Shown here piece after piece: positions 41,362 to 49,757 of a DNA stretch of 64,000 nt (position 1 is the stretch's first letter; each line of letters starts with the position of its first letter). The stretch spans positions 124,001 through 188,000 of the forward strand of contig NZ_FMIB01000002.1 of assembly GCF_900091475.1 (NCBI RefSeq), given 5' to 3'. The notes under the pieces were generated by a model that saw nothing but the letters and a program-made list of their open reading frames with translations, was not told where the DNA came from and searched no databases. A program made the translations under genes and the position numbers. The stretch is from Micromonospora chersina (lineage in GTDB: Bacteria; Actinomycetota; Actinomycetes; Mycobacteriales; Micromonosporaceae).

Positions 41362-41493
41362 TCAGCGCGCGTCGGCGCGGCGACAGGCGTCGCTGCACAC
41401 CCGCATCAGGTCGACGTGCCGCCGCTTGACCAGCGCGAACCGCGCCGGATAGGCGATGCCGTCGGCGGGCGGGGTGCGGAGCTGAGCAGACAT
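41362..41493 (-). CDS. Cys-containing leader peptide (43 aa) of the sulfur-type ABC operon
   Basis: ATG 41493 follows GAGGG at about 5 nt and opens 43 codons ending in RHVDLMRVCSDACRR and a short tail. Actinomycete putative leader peptides with a RHVDLxRVxSAxC core are known upstream of sulfur-assimilation and sulfur amino acid genes, and related cysteine-responsive attenuators occur in mycobacteria. Here it lies between a SAM-clan aptamer and the substrate-binding protein gene. Ribosome stalling at the Cys codons (TGC and TGT) when cysteine is scarce could change folding of the downstream hairpin. Confidence 0.75.
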   Translation of the reverse strand: MSAQLRTPPADGIAYPARFALVKRRHVDLMRVCSDACRRADAR

Positions 41494-41522
41494 GGTTCCC
41501 TCTGGTCGGTGATGACCTGGGT

Positions 41523-41636
41523 ACCAGGCCACGCTTGCACCGGCGGCTGCCGGTGCCTGGTCCTCACCCGGGGCACCCCACCGCGGAGGAGGGTTGCCGG
41601 CCAGCGAGCCGGGGCTTGACGCTGGCGCTCATGACC
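41523..41636 (-). ncRNA. SAM-clan riboswitch (probably SAM-IV)
   Basis: On the minus strand the leader starts GGTCATGAGC and contains GCCAGC paired with GCTGGC, then CCGGCAACC, GGGGTGCCCCGG and a closing GTGAGGACC. This is the order of conserved elements in SAM-I/SAM-IV aptamers, and the text agrees with the actinomycete SAM-IV consensus as I remember it. Downstream, a perfect stem (GCACCGGC/GCCGGTGC) is nested inside ACCAGGC/GCCTGGT. It precedes the leader peptide and the ABC operon. A -10-like TAGCCT lies just upstream. SAM binding would turn the transporter operon off. Confidence 0.75.
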
Positions 41637-41644
41637 TGCCGAGA

Positions 41645-41650
41645 AGGCTA
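41645..41650 (-). promoter_or_regulatory. -10 element for the riboswitch-led operon
   Basis: TAGCCT (minus strand) is 8 nt before the first base of the aptamer, so transcription would start at the aptamer. A weak CTGGAC lies 17-19 nt further upstream. Confidence 0.4.
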
Positions 41651-41704
41651 GCAGGAAGCCGGCCCGGGCCGTCCAGCCGTTATGACCACCCTCACGCCCG
41701 TGCC

Positions 41705-43180
41705 TTACCGGCGGGCCGGCATGACCGGGGCGTCCCGGCCGGTGCCGTGCCGCGACGGGGTCCGCTGCTCGTGGTAGTCCTGCTCGACGTTGACCGTCCA
41801 GACGTCGTGGCCGGCGCCGTGGGCGATGTTCTCGGCGGCCAGCATCGCGGTGAGCATCGAGTGGTCGGCGTTGTTGTAGCGGTGCATCCCGTTGCGCCCC
41901 ACCGGGTGCACGTTCGGCACCTCCCGGGCCAGCCAGCCGCGGATCACGTCCACGTTGTGCTGGTAGCGCTCGTCGTAGACCGGGTACGCCTTCGGCATCC
42001 GGACCACGTAGCCGGCCTCCACGCAGCCGGGCCGGACCAGGCCCAGCCGCTCCAGCTCGGCGGTGGCGAAGGCGACCAGGTCGGCGTCCGGAGTCCGCCA
42101 CATCTCGTCGTCCTCGAACACGAAGTACTCCAGGCCCAGGCAGGTCCGCCCGTCCTTGACCAGGTACGGCGACCAGGACCCGAAGTTCTGGATGCGGCCC
42201 ACCTTGGCGGCCGGGTCGTGCACGTAGATCCAGTTGTCCGGGAAGGAGAACTCCTCGGGCACCACCAGCGCGACGGTCAGGAAGTCCCGGTAGCGCAGGT
42301 CGTCGGCGGCGGCCCGTACCTCCGGCGGGGCCTCCGGCCGCATGGCCCGCACCAGCGCGGAGATCGGCATCGAGGAGATCACGTGGTCGGCCGGTTCGGT
42401 GCGCTCGCCCCCGGCGTCGACCACCGTGACGGCGGTGGCCCGCCGCCGTGCGGGGTTCCGGTGCACCTCGGTCACCCAGGTGTTGGTGCGGACCGTGCCG
42501 CCCCGCTTCTCCACCTCCTCGGTGCAGCGCTCCCACATCATCCCGGGGCCGTGCTTCGGGTACTGGAACTCCTCGATGAGGCTTGTCACGTCCTTGCGGT
42601 TGCGCCGGGGCAGCAGCGCGTTGAGCACCGCGGTGGACAGCGACAGGTTCTTGATCCGCTGGGCGGCCCAGTCGGCCTGCAACTGGTCGGCCGGCATCCC
42701 CCAGACCTTCTCCGTGTACGTCTTGAAGAAGATCGAGTACAGCCGCCAGCCGAACCGGGCCGACACCCAGCCCTCGAAGTGCGACTGGTCCTTCGGCGGT
42801 CGCAGCCGGGCCCGCCCGTACGAGCCGACGCAGCGCAGCGCCTCCCGCAGGCCGAGGTTGCGCAGCGCGTTGCCCGCGTTGAGCGGGTAGTCGTAGAGCG
42901 CGCCGCGGTAGTAGATCCGGCTCATCCGGGGCCGGAGCAGGAAGTCCTCGTCGGGCAGGATCTCGTGCCAGAAGTCCTCCACCCGGGAGACCTTCGTGAA
43001 GAACCGGTGCCCGCCGATGTCGAACCGCCAGCCGTCGCGCTCCACCGTGCGGCTGATCCCGCCGACCACGTCGTCGGCCTCGTAGACGCGGACCGGCTCG
43101 CCGTGGCGCAGCAGTTCGTACGCGGCGGTCAGCCCCGCGGGCCCCGCCCCGATGATCACGGTCCCGTTGCCGTCACCCAT
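41705..43180 (-). CDS. UDP-galactopyranose-mutase/protoporphyrinogen-oxidase-like flavoprotein
   Basis: This 491-residue FAD protein has [17 protein letters not shown] at the N-terminus, an acidic ribose-binding [10 protein letters not shown], and [14 protein letters not shown]. The middle ([14 protein letters not shown]) and end ([19 protein letters not shown]) are those of actinomycete NAD(P)/FAD-dependent oxidoreductases related to UDP-galactopyranose mutase. These act on sugars or polyprenyl-type substrates. The ATG is at 43180. It is divergent from a membrane mannosyltransferase-like gene, so a glycan role is plausible but not shown. Confidence 0.8.
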   Translation of the reverse strand: MGDGNGTVIIGAGPAGLTAAYELLRHGEPVRVYEADDVVGGISRTVERDGWRFDIGGHRFFTKVSRVEDFWHEILPDEDFLLRPRMSRIYYRGALYDYPLNAGNALRNLGLREALRCVGSYGRARLRPPKDQSHFEGWVSARFGWRLYSIFFKTYTEKVWGMPADQLQADWAAQRIKNLSLSTAVLNALLPRRNRKDVTSLIEEFQYPKHGPGMMWERCTEEVEKRGGTVRTNTWVTEVHRNPARRRATAVTVVDAGGERTEPADHVISSMPISALVRAMRPEAPPEVRAAADDLRYRDFLTVALVVPEEFSFPDNWIYVHDPAAKVGRIQNFGSWSPYLVKDGRTCLGLEYFVFEDDEMWRTPDADLVAFATAELERLGLVRPGCVEAGYVVRMPKAYPVYDERYQHNVDVIRGWLAREVPNVHPVGRNGMHRYNNADHSMLTAMLAAENIAHGAGHDVWTVNVEQDYHEQRTPSRHGTGRDAPVMPARR

Positions 43181-43379
43181 GCCGTCCGCGCCCCCCGCCG
43201 CCAGCCTGCCGATGCGGCAGCGCCCTTACCCGTCCTGCCGGCCGACTCACCTGCGCCCGCGATCCGCGAAGCCCGGGTCACCCGTTCGGGGTCCGCCGGG
43301 TGTGAACCGGGGCGGAACGGGGATGCGGGGCGGGTTTCCCGGTCCGGGGGTCGGTCGCGGGGCGACCGGTGGGAGCGGG

Positions 43380-44639
43380 ATGGCGGACGAGCGGCGGGCC
43401 GGGACGGCGGACGTACCCGGCCCCGACCTGCGCCCGAGCCGGCGCGCCCGGCTGGCGTCGGCGGGCCGGCGGCTGGCTGCGCGCATCCCGGCGCCCTGGG
43501 GCTTCGTGCTCGCCGTCTTCGCCGGCTCCAAGATCGTGCTCAGCCTCGTCGGCGTGCTGGTGCTGACCGCCTGGGACGGGGTGCCCGGCGCCCCGCCCGC
43601 CGACGAGACGATGATGCGGATCCAGCAGGACCGGATCTCGTCGCACCGCTGGATCTCGCTCTGGTTCGCCTGGGACTCGTTCCTCTACGACCACCTGGCC
43701 CGGCTGCCGCTGGACCGGCCGTGGAAGGACTTCGGCTTCCCGCTGCTCTACCCGTTCCTGGCCCGGCCCCTCGCGCCGCTGCTCGGCGGGCACACCGCCT
43801 GGGCGCTGCTGCTGGTCGCCAACGTGGCGCTGCTGTTCCAGCTCTGGTTCGCGTACCGGCTGGGGGCCCGGCTGCTCGGCGACGAGGACGCGGGCGACGG
43901 TCGGCGGGCCGTCCGCTACCTGCTGCTCCTGCCGACCGCGTTCCTGTTCCAGGCCGCGCTGACCGAGTCGCTCTTCGTCTGCCTCGCCCTGGCCGCGTTC
44001 TGGTACGCCGAGCAGCGTCGTTGGCTGGTGGTCGGGATCGTCGGCTACTTCCTGGCGATGAGCCGCTCGGTCGGCTTCGTGGTGGTGATCCCGCTGGCCC
44101 TCGTGCTGTTGCGGCAGCACGACTGGCGCCTGAGTCCGCGCAACCTGCCGCGCTACGCGCGGGAGGGCTGGCCGCTGCTGCTGGTCCCGGCCGGCTGGCT
44201 GACCTTCATGGCGTTCTGTCGCTGGCAGAGCGGCGACTGGTTCGCCTACCAGCACGCCCAGGAGAAGGGCTGGGGGATCAAGGTGCAGAACCCGCTCGGG
44301 GTGGTCGGGTCGGCGCTCGTCGGCGACAACTCGGCCAACGCCCTGCGGGTCTGGATCGCCGTGGCAATGCTGGCCGTGGCGGCGGTGGGGCTGCGCCGGC
44401 GGGCCGACTGGCCGTACCTGGTCTACACGGTGATCGTGGTGCTGGTGCCGCTGTCGATGGGCCCGCCGGTCTACAAGAGCCTGCTGCGCTACCTGCTGGC
44501 CGCGTTCCCGGTGGCGCTGGTGCTGGCCCGCTGGGCTCGCCGGCCCGGCCTCGACGGCTGGCTCACCGCCGGGCTGGCGCTGCTCCAGGGCGCGCTGTTC
44601 GCGGTGTGGCTCACCTACTGGACCCACCTCATCATCTGA
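43380..44639 (+). CDS. GPI-mannosyltransferase (PIG-V)-like membrane protein
   Basis: This 419-residue protein has about ten membrane spans. An early loop (HRWISLWFAWDSFLYDHLA) and WKDFGFPLLYPFLARPL resemble the catalytic region of PIG-V/GT76-like bacterial mannosyltransferases, with Asp in the WDS position. Later segments (FLFQAALTESLFVCLALAAFWYA; AMSRSVGF) also match. ATG 43380 has GGGAG upstream; the longer frame back to 43152 lacks a site. It would use polyprenyl-phosphate-mannose on the outer face of the membrane. Confidence 0.75.
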   Translation: MADERRAGTADVPGPDLRPSRRARLASAGRRLAARIPAPWGFVLAVFAGSKIVLSLVGVLVLTAWDGVPGAPPADETMMRIQQDRISSHRWISLWFAWDSFLYDHLARLPLDRPWKDFGFPLLYPFLARPLAPLLGGHTAWALLLVANVALLFQLWFAYRLGARLLGDEDAGDGRRAVRYLLLLPTAFLFQAALTESLFVCLALAAFWYAEQRRWLVVGIVGYFLAMSRSVGFVVVIPLALVLLRQHDWRLSPRNLPRYAREGWPLLLVPAGWLTFMAFCRWQSGDWFAYQHAQEKGWGIKVQNPLGVVGSALVGDNSANALRVWIAVAMLAVAAVGLRRRADWPYLVYTVIVVLVPLSMGPPVYKSLLRYLLAAFPVALVLARWARRPGLDGWLTAGLALLQGALFAVWLTYWTHLII

Positions 44640-44682
44640 CCGCCGCCGGGCGCGGTCGGTCGGCGGCCCGCAGAATGGCCGG

Positions 44683-45159
44683 ATGAGCGACCGCCGGGTG
44701 ACCCTCGACGACCTCGGCGCCTGGCTGATCAAGGGCAACGCGGACGCGGTGGACCTGGCCGGCCGGTTCGCCGCCGACCCGGAGGTGACCGGCTGGTGCG
44801 TCCGCCCCGGTTACCGGGTCCGGCTGATGCGCCCCGGGCAGCCGGTGGTGTTCTGGGCCAGCGGCAGCCGCGGCCGGGCCGCGTACGGGGTGTGGGGCGT
44901 GGGCCGGGTCGCCGCGCCGCCGCAACCGGGGGAGCCGGGCGGGCCGTGGACCCTGCCGTTGGACCTCACGATCCTCGCGGAGCCGCTCCGGGTGCGCCGG
45001 GACCTGCTGCGGGCCGACCCGCGCCTCGCCGGCGCCGAGGTGTTCCGCCAGCCGCAGGGGGCGAACCCCTCGTACCTGACCGTGGCGCAGTTCGCCGCGC
45101 TGTGCGAGCACCTGCCCGCGCCACCCGGCGACGGGCATGGTCCGCCGCCGCCCGGGTAG
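44683..45159 (+). CDS. EVE/PUA-like domain protein
   Basis: This 158-residue soluble protein has WLIKGNADAVDL near the start, the beta-rich segment YRVRLMRPGQPVVFWASG and AYGVWGVGRV. This is the arrangement of EVE (PUA-like) domains, which can bind modified bases in DNA or RNA. The C-terminal part is Pro-rich. It starts at ATG 44683, 44 nt after the mannosyltransferase-like gene, and precedes hflX. The assignment is by pattern only. Confidence 0.55.
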   Translation: MSDRRVTLDDLGAWLIKGNADAVDLAGRFAADPEVTGWCVRPGYRVRLMRPGQPVVFWASGSRGRAAYGVWGVGRVAAPPQPGEPGGPWTLPLDLTILAEPLRVRRDLLRADPRLAGAEVFRQPQGANPSYLTVAQFAALCEHLPAPPGDGHGPPPPG

Positions 45160-45190
45160 ATCGAGCCCCTCCGGAGAGATGGGGTGGGCG

Positions 45191-46339
45191 ATGGCCGGGA
45201 CGTGGCTGATGGGAGCGGGTGCCGCGACGGCGGGTCGGCGGCCGACCGCCGTCCTCGTGGCGGTGCACCCCGGGGACAGCGACGGGAGCGGCCCGGGGAG
45301 CGAGACCTCGCTGGCCGAGCTGACCCGCCTGGCCGACACCGACGGGCTGACCGTCGCCGACGCGGTCGTGCAGAACCGCCCCCAGCCCGACCCGGCCACG
45401 TTCGTGGGCTCCGGCAAGGTGGACGAGCTGGCCGCGGTGGCCGAGCGGACCCACGCCGACGTGGTGATCGCCGACGGCGAGCTGAGCCCCGGCCAGGTGC
45501 GCAACCTCGAGGAACGCACCGGGGTGCGGGTGGTCGACCGCACCGCGCTGATCCTGGACATCTTCGCCGAGCACGCCCGCACCAGTGAGGGCCGGGTGCA
45601 GGTGGAGCTGGCGCAGATCGCGTACCAGCTGCCCCGGCTGCGCGGTGACGGCCGCGCGCTGTCCCGCGTGGGTGGCGGCCGGATGGCCGGCGGCGCCGGC
45701 ATGGGCGTCCGCGGCCCCGGTGAGATGAAGCTGGAGACACAGCGTCGCCGGTTGCGGCAGCGGGCCACCCGGCTGCGGGGCAACGTCGCCGAGCTGGCCC
45801 GCCGGCGGGAGCGCAACCGCGGCCGGCGGGCCCGCAACCGGGTGCCCTCGGTGGCGATCACCGGCTACACCAACGCCGGCAAGTCGGCCCTGCTCAACCG
45901 CCTCACCGGGGCGGACGCGCAGGTCCAGGACGTGCTCTTCGCCACGCTCGACCCGACGGTCCGGCGGATCTCCACCGGCGACCTCACCTACACCGTCACC
46001 GACACCGTCGGGTTCGTCCGGCACCTGCCCCACCAGCTGGTCGACGCGTTCCGGTCGACGCTGGAGGAGGTGAGCGGCAGCGACCTGGTGCTGCATGTGG
46101 TGGACGCCGCCGCGCCGGACGCGCTGGAGCAGATCACGACTGTGCACGGCGTCCTGCACGAGATCGGCGCGGGGGACGTGCCCGAACTGCTGGCGCTCAA
46201 CAAAATCGACGTGGCGCCCGCGGAGTGGGTGGCCGCGCTCTGCCGCGCCTGTCCGGAGGCCGTCCCGGTGTCGGCGCTGACCGGCGAGGGCGTCGACCGG
46301 CTCCGGGCCGAGCTGGCCGCCCGGCTGGGCCGCCGCTGA
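45191..46339 (+). CDS. hflX: HflX-type ribosome-associated GTPase
   Basis: This 382-residue GTPase has the HflX N-domain (TFVGSGKVDELA; VDRTALILDIFAEHARTSEGRVQVELAQ), the glycine-rich linker SRVGGGRMAGGAGMGVRGPGE, and a G domain with GYTNAGKSALL, DTVGF and NKID. HflX splits stalled ribosomes and can give macrolide/lincosamide resistance. It is shorter than the usual actinomycete HflX because the N-terminus is trimmed, so a second copy may exist elsewhere. ATG 45191 and ATG 45179 are both in frame; neither has an ideal binding site. Confidence 0.85.
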   Translation: MAGTWLMGAGAATAGRRPTAVLVAVHPGDSDGSGPGSETSLAELTRLADTDGLTVADAVVQNRPQPDPATFVGSGKVDELAAVAERTHADVVIADGELSPGQVRNLEERTGVRVVDRTALILDIFAEHARTSEGRVQVELAQIAYQLPRLRGDGRALSRVGGGRMAGGAGMGVRGPGEMKLETQRRRLRQRATRLRGNVAELARRRERNRGRRARNRVPSVAITGYTNAGKSALLNRLTGADAQVQDVLFATLDPTVRRISTGDLTYTVTDTVGFVRHLPHQLVDAFRSTLEEVSGSDLVLHVVDAAAPDALEQITTVHGVLHEIGAGDVPELLALNKIDVAPAEWVAALCRACPEAVPVSALTGEGVDRLRAELAARLGRR

Positions 46340-46353
46340 CCGAAGCCGGGGCT

Positions 46354-46377
46354 TGCTATGCAACTCGTTGCATAGCA
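46354..46377. promoter_or_regulatory. Perfect 11-bp-arm palindrome, PadR operator
   Basis: Arms TGCTATGCAAC (46354-46364) and GTTGCATAGCA (46367-46377) flank a 2-nt centre. The site ends 2 nt before the PadR start codon and covers its ribosome binding region, as expected for autorepression of a two-gene PadR operon. Confidence 0.75.
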
Positions 46378-46379
46378 GG

Positions 46380-46949
46380 ATGGCCGGCATGTCGCTGGAG
46401 CACGCCATCCTCGTCTCGCTCCTGGAGCAGCCCGCCTCCGGCTACGAGCTGGCCCGGCGCTTCGACCGCTCGATCGGCCGCTTCTGGACCGCCACCCACC
46501 AGCAGATCTACCGCGTCCTCAAGCGGATGGAGCACGACGACTGGCTCACCGCCGAGGAGATCGGCCAGGAGGGCCTGCCGGACAAGAAGATCTGGTCGGT
46601 CACCCCCACCGGGCGCTCCGCCCTGGTCACCTGGCTGCGCGCCCCCGTGCAGCCCGAGGCGGTCCGGCACGAGCTGGCCGTCAAGATCCGCGGCGCCGCG
46701 TTCGACGACGCGGCCGGCCGCGCCGCCCTGGTGGCCGAGGTCGAGCGCTACCGCGCCGACCACGAGGCCACCCTCGCCGGCTACCTGGCCGGCGAACGCC
46801 GCGACTTCCCCGACCCCGCCGCCCGGGACGCCCGCGCGGCCCTCCAGCACGTCGTGCTGCGCGGCGGCATCGCGTACGAGCGGATGGTCCTCGCCTGGCT
46901 CGACGACGTGCTCGACACCCTCGACTCCCTCGGAAAGGCTCAGCCGTGA
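46380..46949 (+). CDS. PadR-family transcriptional regulator
   Basis: This 189-residue regulator has the PadR winged helix (SLEHAILVSLLEQPASGYELARRFDRS, then QIYRVLKRMEHDDWL) and a C-terminal helical dimerisation domain (Vir_act_alpha_C type, from about residue 95). ATG 46380 lies at the edge of a perfect palindrome; ATG 46389 is the alternative. Its stop overlaps the acyl-CoA dehydrogenase start (GTGA), so it most likely represses that operon and responds to an acyl or aromatic ligand. Confidence 0.9.
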   Translation: MAGMSLEHAILVSLLEQPASGYELARRFDRSIGRFWTATHQQIYRVLKRMEHDDWLTAEEIGQEGLPDKKIWSVTPTGRSALVTWLRAPVQPEAVRHELAVKIRGAAFDDAAGRAALVAEVERYRADHEATLAGYLAGERRDFPDPAARDARAALQHVVLRGGIAYERMVLAWLDDVLDTLDSLGKAQP

Positions 46950-48667
46950 CCGACCCGCTGCTGTTCCACCCCCACCGCTACGACCCCGCCCACCTCGACG
47001 AGACCTCCCGGCGGCTGCTGCGCGCCACCGTCGACTGGTTCGAGTCGCGCGGCAAGCAGGCCCTCGTGGACAGCTACAACCACCAGGAGTGGTACGCCGA
47101 CTTCCTGGCCTTCGCCGCCAAGGAGGGACTCTTCGCCACCTTCCTCACCCCGGCCGCCGACGCCGGCGACGACCCGGACAAGCGCTGGGACACCGCCCGC
47201 AACGCCGCCCTCAGCGAGATCCTCGGCTTCTACGGCCTCGGCTACTGGTACACCTGGCAGGTCACCGTGCTCGGCCTCGGGCCGGTCTGGCAGAGCGGCA
47301 ACACCGCCGCCCGGGCCCGCGCCGCCGCGCTGCTCGACGAGGGCCACGTCATGGCGTTCGGTCTCTCCGAGCGGCCGCACGGCGCCGACATCTACTCCAC
47401 CGACCTGCTGCTCACCCCCGACGCCGACGGCGGCTTCCGGGCCACCGGCGGCAAGTACTACATCGGCAACGGCAACGTCGCCGGCCTGGTCTCGGTCTTC
47501 GGCCGCCGCGCCGACGTCGAGGGCCCCGAGGGGTACGTCTTCTTCGCCGCCGACAGCCGGCACCCGGCGTACCGGCTGGTCCGCAACGTGGTCAACGCGC
47601 AGATGTACGTCAGCGAGTTCCGCCTGGAGAACTACCCGGTGCGCGCCGAGGACGTGCTGCACACCGGCCCGGCGGCCTTCGACGCCGCGCTCAACACCGT
47701 CAACGTCGGCAAGTTCAACCTCTGCACCGCCTCCATCGGCATCTGCGAGCACGCCATGTACGAGGCGGTCACCCACGCCCACCAGCGGATCCTCTACGGC
47801 CGGCGGGTCACCGACTTCCCGCACGTGCGCCGCGAGCTGACCGACGCGTACGCCCGCCTGGTGGCCATGAAGCTGTTCAGCGACCGGGCGGTGGACTACT
47901 TCCGCTCGGCCGGCCCGGACGACCGGCGCTACCTGCTGTTCAACCCGATGACCAAGATGAAGGTCACCACCGAGGGCGAGAAGGTCATCGACCTGCTCTG
48001 GGACGTGATCGCCGCCAAGGGCTTCGAGGCCGACACCTACTTCGACAAGGCCGCCAAGGACATCCGCGGCCTGCCGAAGCTGGAGGGGACGGTGCACGTC
48101 AACCTGGCGCTGATCCTCAAGTTCATGCCCAACTACCTGTTCCGGCCGGCCGCGCACCCGCCCGTGCCGACCCGGCAGGATCCGGCCGACGACGAGTTCC
48201 TGTTCCGGCAGGGCCCGGCCCGCGGCCTCGGCGCGATCCGCTTCCACGACTGGCGTGCCGCGTACGACGCCCACGCCCACCTGCCCAACGTGGCCCGGTT
48301 CCGGGAGCAGGCCGACGGGCTGACCGCCCTGCTCGCCGCCCACGCGCCGGACGAGGCCCAACAGCGGGACCTGGACTTCCTGCTCACCGTCGGCCAGCTC
48401 TTCGCCCTCGTCGTCTACGGCCAGCTGATCCTGGAGCAGGCCGAGCTGACCGGACTCGACGCCGACCTGCTGGACGAGATCTTCGACCTGCTGGTCCGGG
48501 ACTTCTCCGCGTACGCCACCGACCTGCACGGCAAGGCGGCCACCACCGAGGCGCAGGCCGCCTGGGCGCTGGCCCACCTCCGGCGGCCGGTAGTCGACGC
48601 CGACCGCACCGCCCGCGTGTGGCAGCGGGTGGTCGCCCTCTCCGGCGCGTACGAGATGCACCCCTGA
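46946..48667 (+). CDS. Acyl-CoA dehydrogenase
   Basis: This 573-residue flavoprotein has the acyl-CoA dehydrogenase layout: AFGLSERPHGADI (FAD/substrate loop), GGKYYIGNGNVAGLVSVF, and a C-terminal helical domain (TTEGEKVIDLLWDVIAAKGFE). It is longer than the usual 380 residues, with an extra C-terminal domain of about 150 residues as in long-chain or ACX-like members. The catalytic Glu is not easy to place by eye. It is coupled to the PadR gene by GTGA. A terminator follows. Confidence 0.85.
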   Translation: MTDPLLFHPHRYDPAHLDETSRRLLRATVDWFESRGKQALVDSYNHQEWYADFLAFAAKEGLFATFLTPAADAGDDPDKRWDTARNAALSEILGFYGLGYWYTWQVTVLGLGPVWQSGNTAARARAAALLDEGHVMAFGLSERPHGADIYSTDLLLTPDADGGFRATGGKYYIGNGNVAGLVSVFGRRADVEGPEGYVFFAADSRHPAYRLVRNVVNAQMYVSEFRLENYPVRAEDVLHTGPAAFDAALNTVNVGKFNLCTASIGICEHAMYEAVTHAHQRILYGRRVTDFPHVRRELTDAYARLVAMKLFSDRAVDYFRSAGPDDRRYLLFNPMTKMKVTTEGEKVIDLLWDVIAAKGFEADTYFDKAAKDIRGLPKLEGTVHVNLALILKFMPNYLFRPAAHPPVPTRQDPADDEFLFRQGPARGLGAIRFHDWRAAYDAHAHLPNVARFREQADGLTALLAAHAPDEAQQRDLDFLLTVGQLFALVVYGQLILEQAELTGLDADLLDEIFDLLVRDFSAYATDLHGKAATTEAQAAWALAHLRRPVVDADRTARVWQRVVALSGAYEMHP

Positions 48668-48674
48668 CCAATGC

Positions 48675-48702
48675 GGCGGGGGCGTCCTGGGGCGTCCCCG
48701 CC
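48675..48702 (+). terminator. Terminator after the acyl-CoA dehydrogenase gene
   Basis: GGCGGGGGCG (48675-48684) pairs with CGTCCCCGCC (48693-48702) with one G-U pair and an 8-nt loop. Confidence 0.65.
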
Positions 48703-48705
48703 CGG

Positions 48706-48711
48706 TAGGTT
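48706..48711 (+). promoter_or_regulatory. -10 element of a leaderless gene
   Basis: TAGGTT ends exactly 6 nt before GTG 48718, so transcription should begin at the start codon. The same arrangement is seen at 25563-25575. Confidence 0.55.
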
Positions 48712-48717
48712 GCTCGG

Positions 48718-49260
48718 GTGTTCGCCCTCTCTCTGACCGACGACGCCGAGCTGCGGCAGCTGATGCCGTGGCACGCCGACGAGTTCCTCGCCAACCTCGA
48801 CCGGTGCCGGGAGCACATCGCCCCCTGGGTGGGCGCGTCCTTCGTGGCCACCGACGCCGAGTCCGCCCGCCGGGTGCTGCAGAACTACGCCGACCGGTGG
48901 GCCCGCGACGACGGCGGGATCTGGGGCATCTGGCAGCGCGGCACCCTGGTCGGCGGCGTGCTCTTCGTCTCGCTCAGCACCACCACCGGGGTCTGCGAGG
49001 CCGGCTGCTGGCTGGAGGCGGGCGCCGAGGGGCAGGGCCTGGTCACCCGGGCGGCCCGGGTGATCATCGACTGGGCGGTCCGGGACCGCGGCATCCACCG
49101 CGTCGAGTGGGTCACCAAGGCCGGCAACGACCGCAGCATCGCGGTGGCCCGCCGGCTCGGCATGAGCCGCGACGGGGTGCTGCGCGGGGCCGCCCCGACG
49201 CCGGAGGGCCGTGCCGACATGGAGGTCTGGTCGGTGCTCGCCCCGGAGTGGACGGCCTGA
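48718..49260 (+). CDS. GNAT-family N-acetyltransferase (RimJ/RimL-like)
   Basis: This 180-residue protein has the GNAT core: WGIWQRGTLVGGVLF strand pair, AGCWLEAGAEGQGLVTRAARVIIDWAV (acetyl-CoA loop) and VEWVTKAGNDRSIAVARRLGM. It resembles enzymes that acetylate ribosomal protein N-termini or small molecules. The GTG start follows a TAGGTT promoter with no leader. The substrate is unknown. Confidence 0.88.
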   Translation: MFALSLTDDAELRQLMPWHADEFLANLDRCREHIAPWVGASFVATDAESARRVLQNYADRWARDDGGIWGIWQRGTLVGGVLFVSLSTTTGVCEAGCWLEAGAEGQGLVTRAARVIIDWAVRDRGIHRVEWVTKAGNDRSIAVARRLGMSRDGVLRGAAPTPEGRADMEVWSVLAPEWTA

Positions 49261-49301
49261 CCCCGGCCGGTTCTGTCGTACCCGGACGTCAACATGTGTC
49301 C

Positions 49302-49712
49302 ATGGCTGTCCCCGCACTGGCCGACCGGTCCCCCCAGCCGCGCGCCCTGCCGCTGCGCGAGGTCCGCACCCGGCTCACCCAGCTCGTCTCCCTCGCCGAG
49401 CTGACCGACACCGTCACCGTCGTCACCCGCGACGGCGATCCGCGCCCGGTCGCCGCGATAGTGCCCGCCGCGGCGGCGCGCACCGCGGCGCAGGCCCGCG
49501 CCGACGCCGAACGGATCGCCGCGATCAGCGCCGGCTGGTCCCGGCGGCTGGAGGAGCTGCACCGGCAGAGCAGCCGGCGGCACGCCGCCGAGCTGCGCGC
49601 GCTCACCGACGCCCTCGCCGAGGTGTGGGCCGAGCTGGACCGTCGCGCACCGGCCGGCGACCCGGCGCTCGCCCGGCTCCGCGCCGCCCACGCCGACCTG
49701 CTGCGCGGCTGA
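49302..49712 (+). CDS. Phd/YefM-like antitoxin-type protein with helical C-terminus
   Basis: This 136-residue protein has a Phd/YefM-like N-domain (ALPLREVRTRLTQLV, VTVVTRDGDPRPVAAIVP, residues 15-62) followed by a long Ala/Arg/Glu helix (65-136). Phd-type proteins bind DNA and neutralise a toxin. No toxin gene is adjacent: the next gene is pgi on the other strand. ATG 49302 has no clear binding site. It may act as an orphan regulator. Confidence 0.65.
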   Translation: MAVPALADRSPQPRALPLREVRTRLTQLVSLAELTDTVTVVTRDGDPRPVAAIVPAAAARTAAQARADAERIAAISAGWSRRLEELHRQSSRRHAAELRALTDALAEVWAELDRRAPAGDPALARLRAAHADLLRG

Positions 49713-49715
49713 CCG

Positions 49716-49749
49716 CGCGGCCTCCGACCAGCTCGGGCCGGAGGCCGCG
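49716..49749. terminator. Bidirectional terminator between Phd-like and pgi genes
   Basis: CGCGGCCTCCG (49716-49726) and CGGAGGCCGCG (49739-49749) are perfect 11-bp arms with a 12-nt loop, between convergent stops at 49712 and 49758. Confidence 0.8.
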
Positions 49750-49757
49750 GGCGTACG

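Noticed and set aside
41594..44686. Open frame of 1030 codons on the plus strand
   Set aside because: It crosses the antisense of the UGM-like gene and a wrong frame of the mannosyltransferase-like gene; it is a GC-rich shadow.
49302..49757. Toxin-antitoxin module
   Set aside because: Only the antitoxin-like protein is visible; no toxin-sized coding frame with a recognisable motif is adjacent on either strand.
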